Origin: Fusarium oxysporum f. sp. lycopersici 4287
Lineage: Eukaryota; Ascomycota; Sordariomycetes; Hypocreales; Nectriaceae
NCBI RefSeq assembly: GCF_000149955.1
Contig: NC_030987.1
Location: 4,397,190 to 4,461,189, forward strand
Length of the DNA stretch: 64,000 nucleotides
Direction: 5' to 3'
The notes below the pieces were generated by a model. It had not been told where the DNA came from, made no database searches, and saw only the letters and a list, made by a program, of their open reading frames with translations. Shown here piece by piece: positions 35,746-47,832 of this stretch (the first letter of the stretch is position 1; each line of letters opens with the position of its first letter). Made by a program: the position numbers and the translations under genes.

Positions 35746-38700
35746 ATGCCGTCCTTCACGCTTCAGGGCGCCATCATGATGATGATGGTGATCGTAGCAC
35801 TCATATCACCGCTTGCTTCTGCACTTCCTAGTCTTCGCATACTGCCCCTCGGAGACTCAATCACCAAAGGCAACGGTTCAAAAGACCAAAAAGGCTATAG
35901 AAACAGACTCCGTGAGAAGCTCATAGGTCGCGGTACTTCAGTAGACATGGTCGGTAGCTTGAAGCACCCTCCGACTGGCATGGCAGACAATGACCATGAA
36001 GGTCACAGTGGAAAGGTTCTTGCACAGATCAATACCTACTGGAAGCTTTCTATCGCGGCACGCCCTAACGTTGTACTTGTACATGCTGGTACAAACAATA
36101 TGGACCTGGAAGTTGACCTTGAGGGCTCTCCTCATATGCTGGCGTCCATTATTGATGGTCTTTTTCAGAACGCTCCAGATACCACGGTCCTTGTTGCTCC
36201 TGTCATATGGGCAAATAACCCCAGAATGCAAAAGAACACTGATCGCTTCAATCCACAAGTCACTTCCATCATTGAGGAGAGACAAAAGGCTGGAAAGCAT
36301 ATCCTCGAAGTCCCAATAGACATCAATGCAGGTGATCTCTCGGATGAGAAGCACCCCAACGACAGTGGCTATGAGAAGATGGCCGACGCTTGGCTGAAAG
36401 CTATCCTCGAGGCTGACAAAAGAGGTTGGTTGAAAGCCCCGACTAAGATAGACGCTGCTGGCCTTCCTGGTGTTGGTCTCGGTGTCGGTGGAGGAACAGG
36501 AGGCGCTCAAGAAGAGATTGTAGGTAAGATCTGGAAGAAACAGGGAACTGTCTTTGAAGGCTTCCGGACATGGGAGCCTGTCGGAACCATCAGAGGTTCT
36601 GCTGAGAATTCCTCACGCGAAAAGGTCATTTTGGCCGATCTGAACGGCGATGGTATCGCTGATTACGTCCTTGCTGACAAGGATGGTAAGATGCGTGCCT
36701 GGATCAACGGAGGCAAGCCCAATGACTGGAAGAGTATCGGTTACATCAACCCAGACTGGAAGTCCATCAAAGGCGACATGATCCGTCTCGCCGATGTGGA
36801 TAACGACGGCAAGGCAGATCTCATTGCTCTATATGAAGATGGCGCTGCAAAGGTCTGGAAGAACGTGGACAACGGAAAGAGATTCGAGTCCCTCGATTCC
36901 AGATGGGCAACCGGTCTTGCATCTCGAGACAAGGTTCGGTTTGAGGACATTGATGGCGATGGATATGCCGACTATGTTATCGTGTATGGGGGCGGCGCTG
37001 TCAAGTGGGCGCGTAATACGCATAATAATGGCAAGGACAGCAGCAAGAAGAACTGGGAGACTGAAACCACTATCGCCCCTGGACCAGCGGGTATACCACA
37101 AGACTCGACCAGTATTCGAGACATTGATGGCGATGGAAAGGCTGGTGAGTTTTGAGTATTCCGATAGGTGTACTGATATACTAAATCGGCATAGATTATC
37201 TTGTCATATACGATGGCGGCGCTGTAAAAGCGTTCCGCAACACCCTGAAAGAAGGCGGCCGTAACTGGGACGACTTGGGCACAATTGCCCCTGGCATAGA
37301 GGGTGTCACGGGCGAAATGATTCGCTTTGCCGACATGGACGGTGATGGCTTGGCTGACTTCCTTGCTGTTGCCGATGATGGAAGCATCCGCATGTGGAAG
37401 AACCTTGGTATCACCGGAACCAAAGGTCAGAGCATCCGCTTCGCCGACTTGACAGGCGAAGGAAGAGATGACCTAATCTCTGTCGACTCCAGAGGACGAG
37501 CTCGGGCTTGGATCAACAAGGGCGACAACAAGTGGGAAGCAATCGGCGAGATCGCACCGGGTTTTGACGAGGATCTCTCTGATTCACGAGTCGAGTTCAT
37601 CGATGTCAACGGTGATAAGCGCGCTGACTACTTGATCATATACGGCGGAGGAGCTGTAAAGGCGTATCTCAACAACGGCAACCTGCCTGACCCTGGGGAT
37701 AGACGCATCTGGCAAGATGGTATTACTATTTCTCCAGGTGTCGGTGAGCCTGGAAGCAAGGTTGAGTTTGCAGACCTTGATGGCGATGGTTACGCAGACT
37801 TCCTCATCCTCTACGAAGGCGGAGCAGTCAAGTACTGGCAGAACAACAAGAACATACCGCCCAGGAACGGCGGCCGCATTTGGAAAGAGGGTATCGTTGT
37901 AGCCACTGGTGTTGGCGAGCCTGGCAGCAAGGTCCGGTTTGCGGATCTTACAGGAGACGGCAAGGCCGACTACATCGTTCAGTATGATGGCGGTGCTGCT
38001 CGGGGGGTATCGCAACAATGGCAAGATTCCGATTGGTGAAGGACGCAAATGGAATGATATGGGGACTATCGCGTCAGGCGTTAGTCCCCAGGGTCCTGTC
38101 CATTACGCGGACATCAATGGGGATAGGAAGGCTGACTATCTTGTTGTCTTTGGTGGGGGCGCGGTTAATGCGTATCTCAATAATCACGACTGGACGCCGA
38201 AGCTACCGGATAAGCCTGGCCAACCTATTCCTGTTGAGCCTGGCACTGGTGGAGGCGGTGGTGGTGATGGCAGCGGTGACGGTGACGGTGATGGAGATGG
38301 AGATGGGGACAATGACGGAGGCAACGATGGTGACAAAGACGTTGTCTACATTGATCCCAAGATCTGGGACTCCAAGAACCCTACAGCAGGTTGTCAACCA
38401 CCTTGTACCCTCATTCTTCCACCATGGCCACTCTCATCCAAGACAACGATCAGTTTCCCTGTCATCACTGAGACGGTCAAGGAGACATGGCCAGAGACTA
38501 CCAGCGGTGTCACCAAGTATGGGACAACAACTATCACTGTCAGGATCACACTACCGCCTCTTACAACTTCGGAGATTGGTGTGTCCAACGTGATACTGAC
38601 AGAGTCAACGTCCAAATCTGTTCCTGTACGCGGTAGTGTTATTCCATCCCCAGTCACATTAACCGAACCAACCCATGGCATTACCTACACCTACAAGCCT

Positions 38701-40176
38701 GGACCCCTTCCCACTGATGATGTGGATATTGGACCTCCGCCAGGGATCGCTCCAGGTGTCATCATCACCGCTGGACCTCCCGGGCCTATCTGCAAGTCTG
38801 GCTGCGGTAAGCCATGTTTGTTCGGTTGCACCCCAGGCGGAGGTGGTGGAGGAAGTGGTGGTGGCTCGATTGGGTGCATTGGTGGGGGATGTCCTGGGCC
38901 AGGGGGAAATTGTGCTGGCCCTGGATGTGAGAAGAACAATGATGATGACGACGACGACGACGACAACGATGACGACGATGATGAGGACTGCGCTACAGAG
39001 ACAAACACCGAGTGCCATCAAGTCTGCACGACGAAACCCTGCGCGACAGTCTGCAATACATATCTAGGATGCGACTGCACAACTTCTCAAGTAACCGATT
39101 ATTGGGTATCTTGCGAATCTTCCTCGTGCACCACAACTTCTACTGAAATCATCACCGGTTGTTTCCTCACGGCGACCGCAACAACCACCGATGCCTCTTG
39201 TCCCCTCACCACTCTTGACTATGATGGTGACCTTGGTGATGACTACAACGGCGTTGGAAACTGGGGCTCGACTTACAAGACAACCTTTTCAGCAAGTGTG
39301 ATCGTCAGTTCAACGCCGTACCCTGTTAACGATGGCTATGCCACCGTTGACAGAACTGCATACCCAATTCCTGATGTTAAGTCAGCCACCAAGACCAAGA
39401 TGCGTGGAACGTCAGCTATTATCCTACCCTCCCATGTCGGTAATACTATTTCTGTCACTATAAAAGGCGTTTCCTTTGTCACCACATGGTATCCGAAAGC
39501 TACGACAACAGTCGGAGAGTCAACATCAACATCCACTGAGCCATCGGAAACGACATCATTCCCAACCAACACGGCCATCACCGAAGCTGAAGCGTACTGT
39601 TTCGAAGGTAACTCAGACTATGTGGAGTTCACCCTCAACGAAGCGCGGCAGGTTATAGGATCATTCTGCGACTCCAGCTACACGCTGGACCCCGACAACA
39701 CATTCGGCCAGAACATGGCCCTTGAAGAAGATGGCTATACAGTCATTGTGTCAGCCAAATGGGCACCTGATCAAAGCGGCTGCGGAGATAAGGAGGCGTT
39801 CTCCTTCGCCGAAGATGACTGGAACCATGATCTGTGTTTGGATGGTTGGGATGCTGCTTATTCGTGTCCAGACGATGAAGATGATCGGCAAAGTAGCTAT
39901 GGAGGCGCGTATGTTCTTGATCCTCCTAAGAATGGTGGCTGTCTTCTCTTGAGCCTGTATGCATACGACACATCGACCATGCGGCTCAAGGCTCTGCCTG
40001 AAGGGGCGGGGTCACCGATACCGCCGATGATCAACGTGACCTATATAGGTGAGAAGAAGCAGTGGGTTGCGAATGACAAGTCTGATGGCCGCCGAATGTG
40101 GCCAGTAGCTGAGGGCACAATACATGAGGGCAAACCATCGACTACCGGTGAAGTTCAAACTAAAAATCTGTCATGA
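35746..40176 (+). CDS. Giant secreted SGNH (GDSL-like) hydrolase with ten FG-GAP/VCBS repeats; frame interrupted at a G6 run
   Basis: Exons 35746..37144 and 37195..40176 (50-nt intron, GTGAGT...CATAG). About 1,460 codons if one extra G in the run 38002-38007 is ignored; as written, the first frame stops at 38039. Signal peptide with MMMMVIVALISPLASA. SGNH catalytic set: GDSITKG (Ser about residue 38), HAGTNN (about 113) and DEKH (Asp200, His203). Ten calcium-binding FG-GAP/VCBS motifs follow (DLNGDGIADYVL, DVDNDGKADLIA, DIDGDGYADYVI and so on to DINGDRKADYLV), nine before and one after the frameshift. Then come Gly/Asp linkers, Thr-rich strands, a poly-Asp run (38936-38990), CxxxC-rich and Thr-rich segments, and a Cys-containing C-terminal domain. 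Probably a secreted esterase or deacetylase acting on polysaccharide; substrate unknown. Confidence 0.85.
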
Positions 40177-40354
40177 TATCCTCTTATATAGAATCATTTG
40201 TTTCCTTTGCACTTATTTCATAGCTTCCTTTATACACAATATTATTTATTTTTCCTGCAAGCTTTGTACGACTACATGACTTCTTAATCGCCCTTGGCAA
40301 TCTGCCGCTCTCTACCCCCTATATGCGCTGCTGTCTCGCTCTATTTGAAAGCGA

Positions 40355-41303
40355 TTATGAGACTAGTGTCAGAGACGAGCGTCCTTCACCAGATTGAGGC
40401 AAGGATGAGTCTCTCATTGCACGCCTGACTCTCCTTTCCCTTATCCGACGCCTGATACACACCCAGCAGCAACCGACAATCATTAGAAACACAATAATGG
40501 GCAACCCGACCATGAGAAACCACACGGCCGAGGTACTGATGTACCCCTAGCTCTGATCAAAACTTTCAGTCGGGCGGCTGTCGTCGGGAAGTGTCTCGCC
40601 TGGTTTCCAAGACGATACTCTCTCACCATCAGTCAACGTGAGAGGGATTGGCGTGAGATCAGACCTCTCAGATGAGCCCCAGGATATTTTCCAGGCTTGA
40701 TGAACCATGAAAGTGTCATCCATTGCGCTAGCATCTTGGTAATTGGATGAGGCTGACAGTGTTGTAGTCGTTGTGCCATCGCGTTGGGATATGCCTGATA
40801 TTGTCTGTACCCATCGTCCACAGCCCCTAGTAAAGAAGTCATTGGCAACGTAGCCACCTCGATCATAGGGATCAAAGGTGAATCCGCTAAATGATCTGAT
40901 TAGTCTACTTTCTAGCGGGGGCGCAAGGTGCTTGGAGGCGGAACCTTTCGCAGCAGTATGCTGTTGAGACAGCTGGGGAGTCGCCGGAACGGGCCATCTT
41001 CCAATAATCCCAGCCAAAAGGACAAACAGCCGGGCTAAAGGTGAATAGAGACTGAGCCTCACTGATCTCCCAGCCAGAGGGGTAGCACGAAGCTGGAGGT
41101 GCTGATACCAGAACGGGATATGTGAAGGTGCCATCCTGAGTCCATATCAAGCTCGTCTTCTTCCAGTTGGGCGTACAATTACTTGGTGGAATGTATGGTG
41201 TAGTAAGTGCGGCGCGCTCGTCTGCAGAGGTTGCCGTAGGTGTTATTTGTGTAACATTTGAAGATATGGTTGATACTAAATCCTCGGATGTGTAAGCACT
41301 CAT
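40355..41303 (-). pseudogene. Single-pass membrane protein gene with an in-frame stop before the membrane helix
   Basis: Model: complement(join(40355..40886, 40945..41303)), with TAG at 40547-40549. The part before the stop encodes 232 aa: MSAYTSEDLVS, a Thr-rich start, CTPNWKKTS, ASCYPSGWEIS, VCPFGWDYWKM and TAYCCE|SGFTFDPYDRGG across a 58-nt intron. Next come FMVHQAWKISWGSS and SWKPGETLP. These follow the layout of a widespread fungal cell-surface family that normally ends in a membrane helix and basic tail. Exactly in frame after the TAG, 63 more codons encode VWFLMVGLPIIVFLMIVGCCWVC then IRRRIRERRVRR. The stop therefore separates the ectodomain from its anchor. It may be a nonsense allele, a secreted form, or removed by a weak intron (donor GTATCG, 72 nt). 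Confidence 0.65.
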
Positions 41304-41794
41304 GACCGACCCTTTCAATTGAGCAGTATGAAGGGTAGCTGGGAAACGAATCCGATAAGGGGCATAAATGCTTTAGTAGTTTATTCATGAGACTGGTCTT
41401 GCTGTTGGTTCGACTTTACACATCCTTGCGTAGACAGGCCATGTATTTAGCCGGCTAGCCCAATGAAGTATCCTACTCGGCCCCTTTGCTTGCTCATGTA
41501 CAGGAGGTATGATGCGGCTGTGCTGGGTTACGTACGTAATGTCCTGCTTTATCCATCCGTTTCAGAAGTGTTGGTTGAGTTTCACCAAGCATCTGTGCTG
41601 GTTACGCTTTATAGTAGTCTTGGTAGAAGGGTTCAGACTTTTGAACGAGAATAGAGAATGGTAATGCTGGATAAGGTATGTACTGGCACGCAAATAATGA
41701 TATGTGAGAGTAATTGGATCGCTATTGGTCAGATCGTACGTACAAAGGGAGAAATTGAATGTCGGGTACCTTTCTTTGCTCAAGTCCGAAGCGT

Positions 41795-42709
41795 TCAATT
41801 CACCGGTCTTCTCAATCTATGACCACAGCGCCGTACACAAACCAAGACTATAACAAGAAAGATAAATACGCAAATTATTGGTAGAGTGATAGCTCATGTT
41901 TCCTTTCCAGCACGCGTAACTGGGCCATCCTCTTTCGGTGCTCTGTCATATCTACCCTCCGGAATGCCTCCCAGAAGTCCAGGCCGGGACATTCATATCA
42001 TTAGTCAACGTCGGCAACTGCGGTGTCAACGTTGAAGTGTCAGATTTATTCCAGTACACAGCCCAGGCTTCATGCATCATCAAACTATCGACTATTTCAG
42101 GACTGCCTGTGGTACTTTGAGCATGGGGACTGTGTGTCTAGCGACCGCAATTCTTGGTCGAGTAAGGCTCAGACAGGACGATATCCCAATCTCGGTCATC
42201 TAACGAGTATAGCCACTTGAATGGACGTCCTGGTTACTATTCGATCTCGGTATAAGAATACAGCAAATAAACCTATCACAGCAACGAGCCATCGAAAGCT
42301 CGGAAGTTGTTGTTTGCATGTCGTAGTATATCCAACCATTAGGACAGACTGGCAGATAAAAGTCAAAGCGTCTTGTACGAATAACATCCCCCCAACCAGA
42401 TGGATAACATGACGACTCAGCAGTTGAAAGGAGAATTGGCACAGGAGACTTTGGGCGGCCAGAAGGGAAGACGCTTGTATGGGTAAACTTTGAGTCGCAT
42501 CCACGTGGTTGTTCAAATGGAGTGGTGAGACTGAGAAGTTTTGATACTGTAGACGTTATCACTCGTGTCCTTGACGTATGAAAGGAAGAACTTTCGCTCG
42601 TAGACTCGGTGTTGGTTGGCAATGTCGTGGCTGAAGGTGTAGGCGGAGCCCTCCCAGTTGGCCATGTCTTGCTGAGCCAAACCGAGGTGGACAAGAGTGG
42701 GATCCCCAC
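41795..42709 (-). pseudogene. Decayed paralogue of the neighbouring membrane-protein gene
   Basis: On the minus strand the remnant shows the same order as the gene at 40.4-41.3 kb: SLTTPFEQPRGC, SSCYPSGWGDV, PVCPNGWIYYDM, ARCCD, then an intron (42272..42216) and SGYTR. A one-base frame change near 42200-42205 is needed to continue into LDDRDWDIVLSEPYSTKNCGR. There a TAG (42138-42140) replaces the expected Trp, followed by SLMMHEAWAVYWNKSDTSTLTP and AWTSG, and finally a membrane helix (PIICVFIFLVIVLVCV) with basic tail ending at 41795. No in-frame ATG was found at the 5' end. At least one indel, one nonsense codon and a missing start support a tandem-duplicate pseudogene. Confidence 0.7.
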
Positions 42710-43028
42710 TGTTGCCCGAAACTATGAGCATTTTGGTCGCTTCCATCAACCGACCTCAATTATCGCTTACCAAGTTCAAGTCATGACACTAATATTCGCC
42801 AATCCAATTGACAGCCTCAAGAGCGAAACGTACCTGATCTCATGCACCGGGTCAGGCAATGCAATCGCTGCGATGCCATGATTTACAGGGATCTCCCCCA
42901 CCAGGCTAAGATCAATCGGGGCTCCATATGCAAGTGACCCTTGCTTAATTTCCTGAGATGGCCACAAGGCTGAATTTTCCCCCCTTCTCCATCATGATGC
43001 GCAATTAACAAAGTCCTGACGCGCTGCT

Positions 43029-45816
43029 ATGTTCAATCGAAAGCGTCGCGGCGTCACGGATGAGGAACGGCTCAGCAGTTACGAGCTCGACTGGCCAACC
43101 TCGCAACGATGGAAGCCAAACTACTCCGTCCCGCGCAACTCGCTCGAGTATAATCTCAATACATTACGAGACTCATTTGACCCAAATAAAGAGTTCGAGA
43201 GACGGCCCAATGTACCGCATCCGATGTCTTTCGGGAGTCGGCGCGACATGGATACCTCTGCCAAGGCCATTCGACAAGGAGTTCTGGACCAGGGTGCCGA
43301 TGAAGAGGAGTTCTCTAATTTGAAGCTTTGGATAGAGACGATGTCTGAGTTGTACATGAACGATCTCGATAATCGGGCTCGGTGGGATCCACGTTGGCTC
43401 AATGTTACTCGCAGAGAGCGCTTCGAAGGGCTTGAATCTACCGCCATATCAATTGTTGACTACTTCGCCAATGAGACGGTGGAGAAAAGCGAACTCGTCA
43501 CGACAAAGAAGGATCTCGCGGTAGCTCTCGACTCGAGACCGGAGAGCTCCCAGGTGCGAGTCATTATGGTTAGCGATTTGAGTCGCTTCGTCATGGGTGT
43601 GCTGGGTCAATTGTACTCAGTAGATCCCGAATTCTGGTACGAACATCTCATCGCCTCAGGGTACTGCGCAAGCGACAGTGGTCTCAAGTTGAAGAATGCA
43701 ACTTGGATGAACTGGGCCGAACAAGAAACGCATTTCCGTCATCGACCTCTCCCGGGGATCGGTCAGCGAACAGAATGGAACCTGCCACGTCGAACCAAAG
43801 CTCGTAAATGGGCACATCTTCGTTGGGGTCGACTTGGTCTCCTTCATTACCTCGGGCGCAAGGGGTTTTACGAGGATGAGATTGCAAAGCGCATCTCTGA
43901 TGGACGCTGGACAATTGAACGAGACGTTGTTCTTGACAAGTATGGGCTGCTTCTGACTGACAAGAGAAAGAAACGTGCAGAGAAGAAGATGAAGGAAAAG
44001 AGAAAGAAAGAGGAAAAGGCAAAAAAGAAGAGCTTGGATGCTTTTGATGTTCCGAAAACATCTAGTGGCCACGAGATTGAAGGCACATCGACAAGGGCCA
44101 AAACATCGAATGTGTACCGCCCCTACAGCACGTTCCATCCTGTGCTACCGCAGAACCCAACGTACTGGGGCAATCGAGATCTCAGAGTCATGGCTCCAGA
44201 AGGCTTGGGTTATTGGTTAAGTGTTGACAAGGAGGGCCGAAAGACAAGTGAGTATGTTCCAAGCAGACTGGCAATGTTAACTGACACGCGCAGTCATTCT
44301 GGTCTTTGACCCACCACGAACTATGCAACACGATAAGACCAAGGAGACAACACCATCTCTAACCTTCATGCCTCGAGCCATGGAGTTTGAGTCGTATACG
44401 GATGAAGAGCTTTGGCGTGTCGCTGACCCTGATGAGACATACCTAGATCCACCTGCGCCAACCTTTACAAAGAAGCAATTGAAGAAGGACAAGAAGGAAG
44501 CCAGGAGAAGGCGAGCACAGGCAAGAAGGAATCAACATGAGCAGTCAATTGCTGTCGATGAGAAAGGCAATGACACCGCTTCGGAATACTCCAGCGACTC
44601 CGAATTCGATGAAGAGTATCGAGACTCACTTCGAAAGGCCTACAAAGATCGTCAACATTTACTGCGCGATCGTGACTTTGCGCGCAAGTACTCTCTATCC
44701 ACTTTTGATCTTGTGTACCGATATATCAGCAAGATACCCACCAGCACGCTCAATCAGGACGATTCGATGATACCATCTGTCCTCACGCGACTCCCATTCG
44801 ATGATATGTGGCAGCTCCTAGCCGAACTCCGTCTCATGCAAGACCACGTTGATGCTGATCTTGGCGCTGACCTGCACGTTCATTTGCTTGAAGCTGCTGG
44901 CACAATGACAAGACAGAATGTAGCGTGGATAAGATCGACTCTGCAGGAGCTGAGTGAGTGGATTGGCCATATCAAAAAGTCCAAAAATATTCTCAATCTA
45001 CCCAAAGAGCTGGAGGAAGAGATGGCCGAGCTCACGGCTGATCTCCAATCCCTGCAGTCACGTTCAGAACAAACGCTCAATCTCTTGGTCGCTTCAACAG
45101 GCATCGCCCAGTCATCTCTCGTCATCGATCAAACGTCTGGCATCAACAAGCTCACTGAACTCGCATTCTTCTTCATACCCCTCTCCTTCATCACATCCGT
45201 CTTCTCCATGCAAGTCGCAGAACTCACCGAATCACCACCCAAGATGTGGACATGGGGTCTCTCTCTCGGCCTAGTCTTTCTCATAACCTACCTCATCCGC
45301 AGTTTTGTTCGCTCGCCTTCTGTCAGACTCTCTGCAATGCGAGTCCGTGTAACAATGCTTAACCGTTTTACGCCCAAGTCCCGGTCTGCATCGCACCGTC
45401 TCAATTCCGTTGGTAACCGTGCTATCGCCGGCTATCTCTTCTTCTTCCTCATACGCTGCTTCTTCGTCCTCATAATTTTGACTTTTCTTCTGCTCTTTAT
45501 CTTCCTTGTACATCTTGGCCTCTGGGCTGGCGCAGCTGGTACGGCGATATACTTTATCATCACGCGATGGCCCGAGCCGGCAGTGCTGGCACCTTGCTTC
45601 ATCGCGATCGTTCTGGCAGTCATCGGCTTTTACGCTTCGTGCCATTGGGCTACAGACATACATGCGTTTTGGGAGAAATGGAGTGTTGCGGCGGCAGAAA
45701 TGCTTATGAGTATGTTGCCTGACAAGTGGAAGTTTGATCGAGTTGATGATGAGGATTTGGCGGATGAGGGTGTCAAGACTTATGCGCGACAGGCAATCTT
45801 TTTTGCGTCAACATAA
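43029..45816 (+). CDS. CorA-like multi-pass membrane protein (GMN motif not present)
   Basis: Model: join(43029..44247, 44294..45816), 913 aa; a 46-nt intron joins GRKT to IILVFDPPR. The N-terminal two thirds are soluble and charged, with a Lys/Glu coiled-coil-like stretch (about residues 317-337) and another basic one (about 450-475). The second half has the CorA-type arrangement: a helical bundle (NLPKELEEEMAELTADLQSLQSRSEQ region), then LAFFFIPLSFITSVFSMQV, then WGLSLGLVFLITYLIRSF, then two more strongly hydrophobic blocks (GYLFFFLIRCFFVLIILTFL; PAVLAPCFIAIVLAVIGF). The pore signature GMN is replaced by SMQ, so Mg2+ transport should not be assumed. Extra C-terminal helices are typical of fungal CorA-like proteins. 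Confidence 0.75.
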
Positions 45817-46477
45817 GCTGTCAGAGCTTGCATGTATGCTTGTGTTGCCAGGAATGTTCTGGCTTTCAGCAGCCCTGTTCGATTCTCTGCATCTACTGCT
45901 TGTGCCTTGTACATCCATTGGTCTGAGTGGCCGCCAACGCCAAGCGGCTGCGGATACTGCAAACGACTTCATGCGCCGTTTGACATAATCTTGCGCACAG
46001 CGCATAAGTTATGACGCATTGGTCTCAGTAATGAAATAGATAATAACCCTGACCATGTCAACAGATCAGTACCGTGAAAGGTTTTTGGATAGAAGCTTAT
46101 ATTGTCAAAAGGATTATCGTGTCCTAATCATGTGTTAGTAGCCTAAAGTTTAACCTTATGACTAGCAATCAGCTCCATAGTCAACAAATCAGGGAGAGTC
46201 GCAAACATGGAAGTCACAAGAAGGTTTTGTGAATGCTTACGGGATTGGTTGCAGTGAGAAACTGAACAGTGCCGGGCAGTGGCATTCTTCTTATCGTTTG
46301 CCTGCATCTACTGGTTGATACGGCCTATGCCTTCCATGATTTGCTGCGGGTAGTCGCTTCCGTGAATAATCACTCTGCTCACATCATTCTATTCACGCTG
46401 TCGTTTGCTGCAAACCACTTCCTCCTCTTCATCTCACAACAAACATCTCATCACTGAAACTCTTTCATCCTTTCAAC
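45817..46477. other. Intergenic region
   Basis: About 660 bp between two genes on the same strand; no coding signal seen. The end (46380-46477) is TC-rich, as expected of a leader. Confidence 0.5.
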
Positions 46478-47454
46478 ATGACTCAGGACGATATTCCTAA
46501 GTCTGACATTGATCCCGCGTTGTATTTTACGCCTCAAACTCACCTCAGCGATTATTCTAAAGAAATGGACACTGAAGAGACATACGCCGTGGATGACCTC
46601 TGCGCTTCTTCGATACGCGCTTCTTCCTACAAGCTTCTCTTTGATGGCACCTACTCCGACATATCGATCATCTGCCGCGGTCGAGAGTTCAAGGTTCATC
46701 GTGCTATTGTGTGCACGCAGTGCGAATGGTTTGAGAAGGTATTCACAACCCCGCCCAAGGTACGCGACCTCCCATACTATCACATGCTCTCACTGATTCC
46801 TCCCAGAAGCGCACCATTAGGAGTGTGACTCTAGATCAAGACCCCGATGTATTTCAGCATTTTCTCGAGTTTCTCTACACTGGAACATACACTGCTCAAA
46901 GGCCTACCGCATTGGTTGAGGCTGAGAGAGCGAAGGAGATTCAAGACAGGCTTGACTGTTATCCGCGTTGCCCCATCGAAAAAGACATCGCAAAAGACAG
47001 TGTGCCAGAGCGCCCTGTAAGACGATCAAATAGGTTATTGTCAACTACACCCGCCACGGCACAGACAGAAACCCCGGCCAAGTCACCCGAAGGCTCACCG
47101 CATGAAATAATCCTCGCCATGAATCTCTTCATCGTGGCTCAGACATACAACGTCCACGCTCTTCAACTCCTCTGCCGAGATCGCTTCTACACCGCTGCCA
47201 GAAACCGCTGGGTCAATAAGACATGGACCGACTGGGAGGCTACCAAGGAGTTTGAGGACGTTGTGCTGGACGTCTATGGCTCTACAAAAGAGGTTAATAC
47301 TCCGTTGTGGAAGGCTTTGTGCAAGTTGATTTGTATGAAGAGGGATGGTGATAAGATGAAGGAGAGGATGATGGCTGTCAAGGGGGAGCAAATGTATCTT
47401 GATGATGGCGTTGCAAGGTACATGCTGGAGCCTAGAGGCAACGAGTCTAGATGA
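46478..47454 (+). CDS. BTB/POZ domain protein
   Basis: Model: join(46478..46759, 46807..47454), 309 aa; a 47-nt intron (GTACGC...CCCAG) joins TTPPK to KRTIRSVTLDQ in phase 0. The BTB fold is seen as LLFDGTYSDISIICRGREFKVHRAIVCTQCEWFEKVF and, after the intron, DPDVFQHFLEFLYTGTY. A Pro/Ser/Thr-rich insert separates it from a helical part (NLFIVAQTYNVHALQLLCRDRFYTAA), the usual layout of fungal BTB proteins. Role by family: dimerisation and often Cul3 adaptor activity. It resembles the BTB gene at 53.6-54.8 kb, which places its intron at the same point. Confidence 0.88.
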
Positions 47455-47832
47455 TTGCTGGCCTAGCGAGACCTTGAGGCAGGATACCATACCTTTGTTT
47501 TGACGCTTGGTTTAAGCTTTAAAAGATAGACTAAGGTTTCACGACTTCTATGAACAATATTTCTACACGAACCTTGCCATGGTTTTAGTTTGAAGTGATT
47601 ACTTCTCCGACTAGGGCTAAGACTTCGTGCGTATCATAACTTTCAATGACAGTCGCTTGGACAAGTTCTAAATTCTATGTGGACTGTGGTGATATAAGCT
47701 CTCAGCTGCAGGTCTCAACTGCAAATAGTACATCTAGCTCACAACTGAGACATTATACCATAACGCCTAACCAATTACTATAGCATAAATACAGATAAAG
47801 AAAAACCTAAAAGATGACTCATTCGCCTGCCT
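47455..47832. other. Convergent spacer
   Basis: About 380 bp, AT-rich, between converging BTB and Nudix genes. Nothing recognised. Confidence 0.5.

Noticed and set aside
13000..43000. Secondary-metabolite gene cluster
   Set aside because: There is no polyketide synthase, peptide synthetase, terpene synthase or cluster regulator; the SDR and cyclase-like genes alone do not make a cluster.
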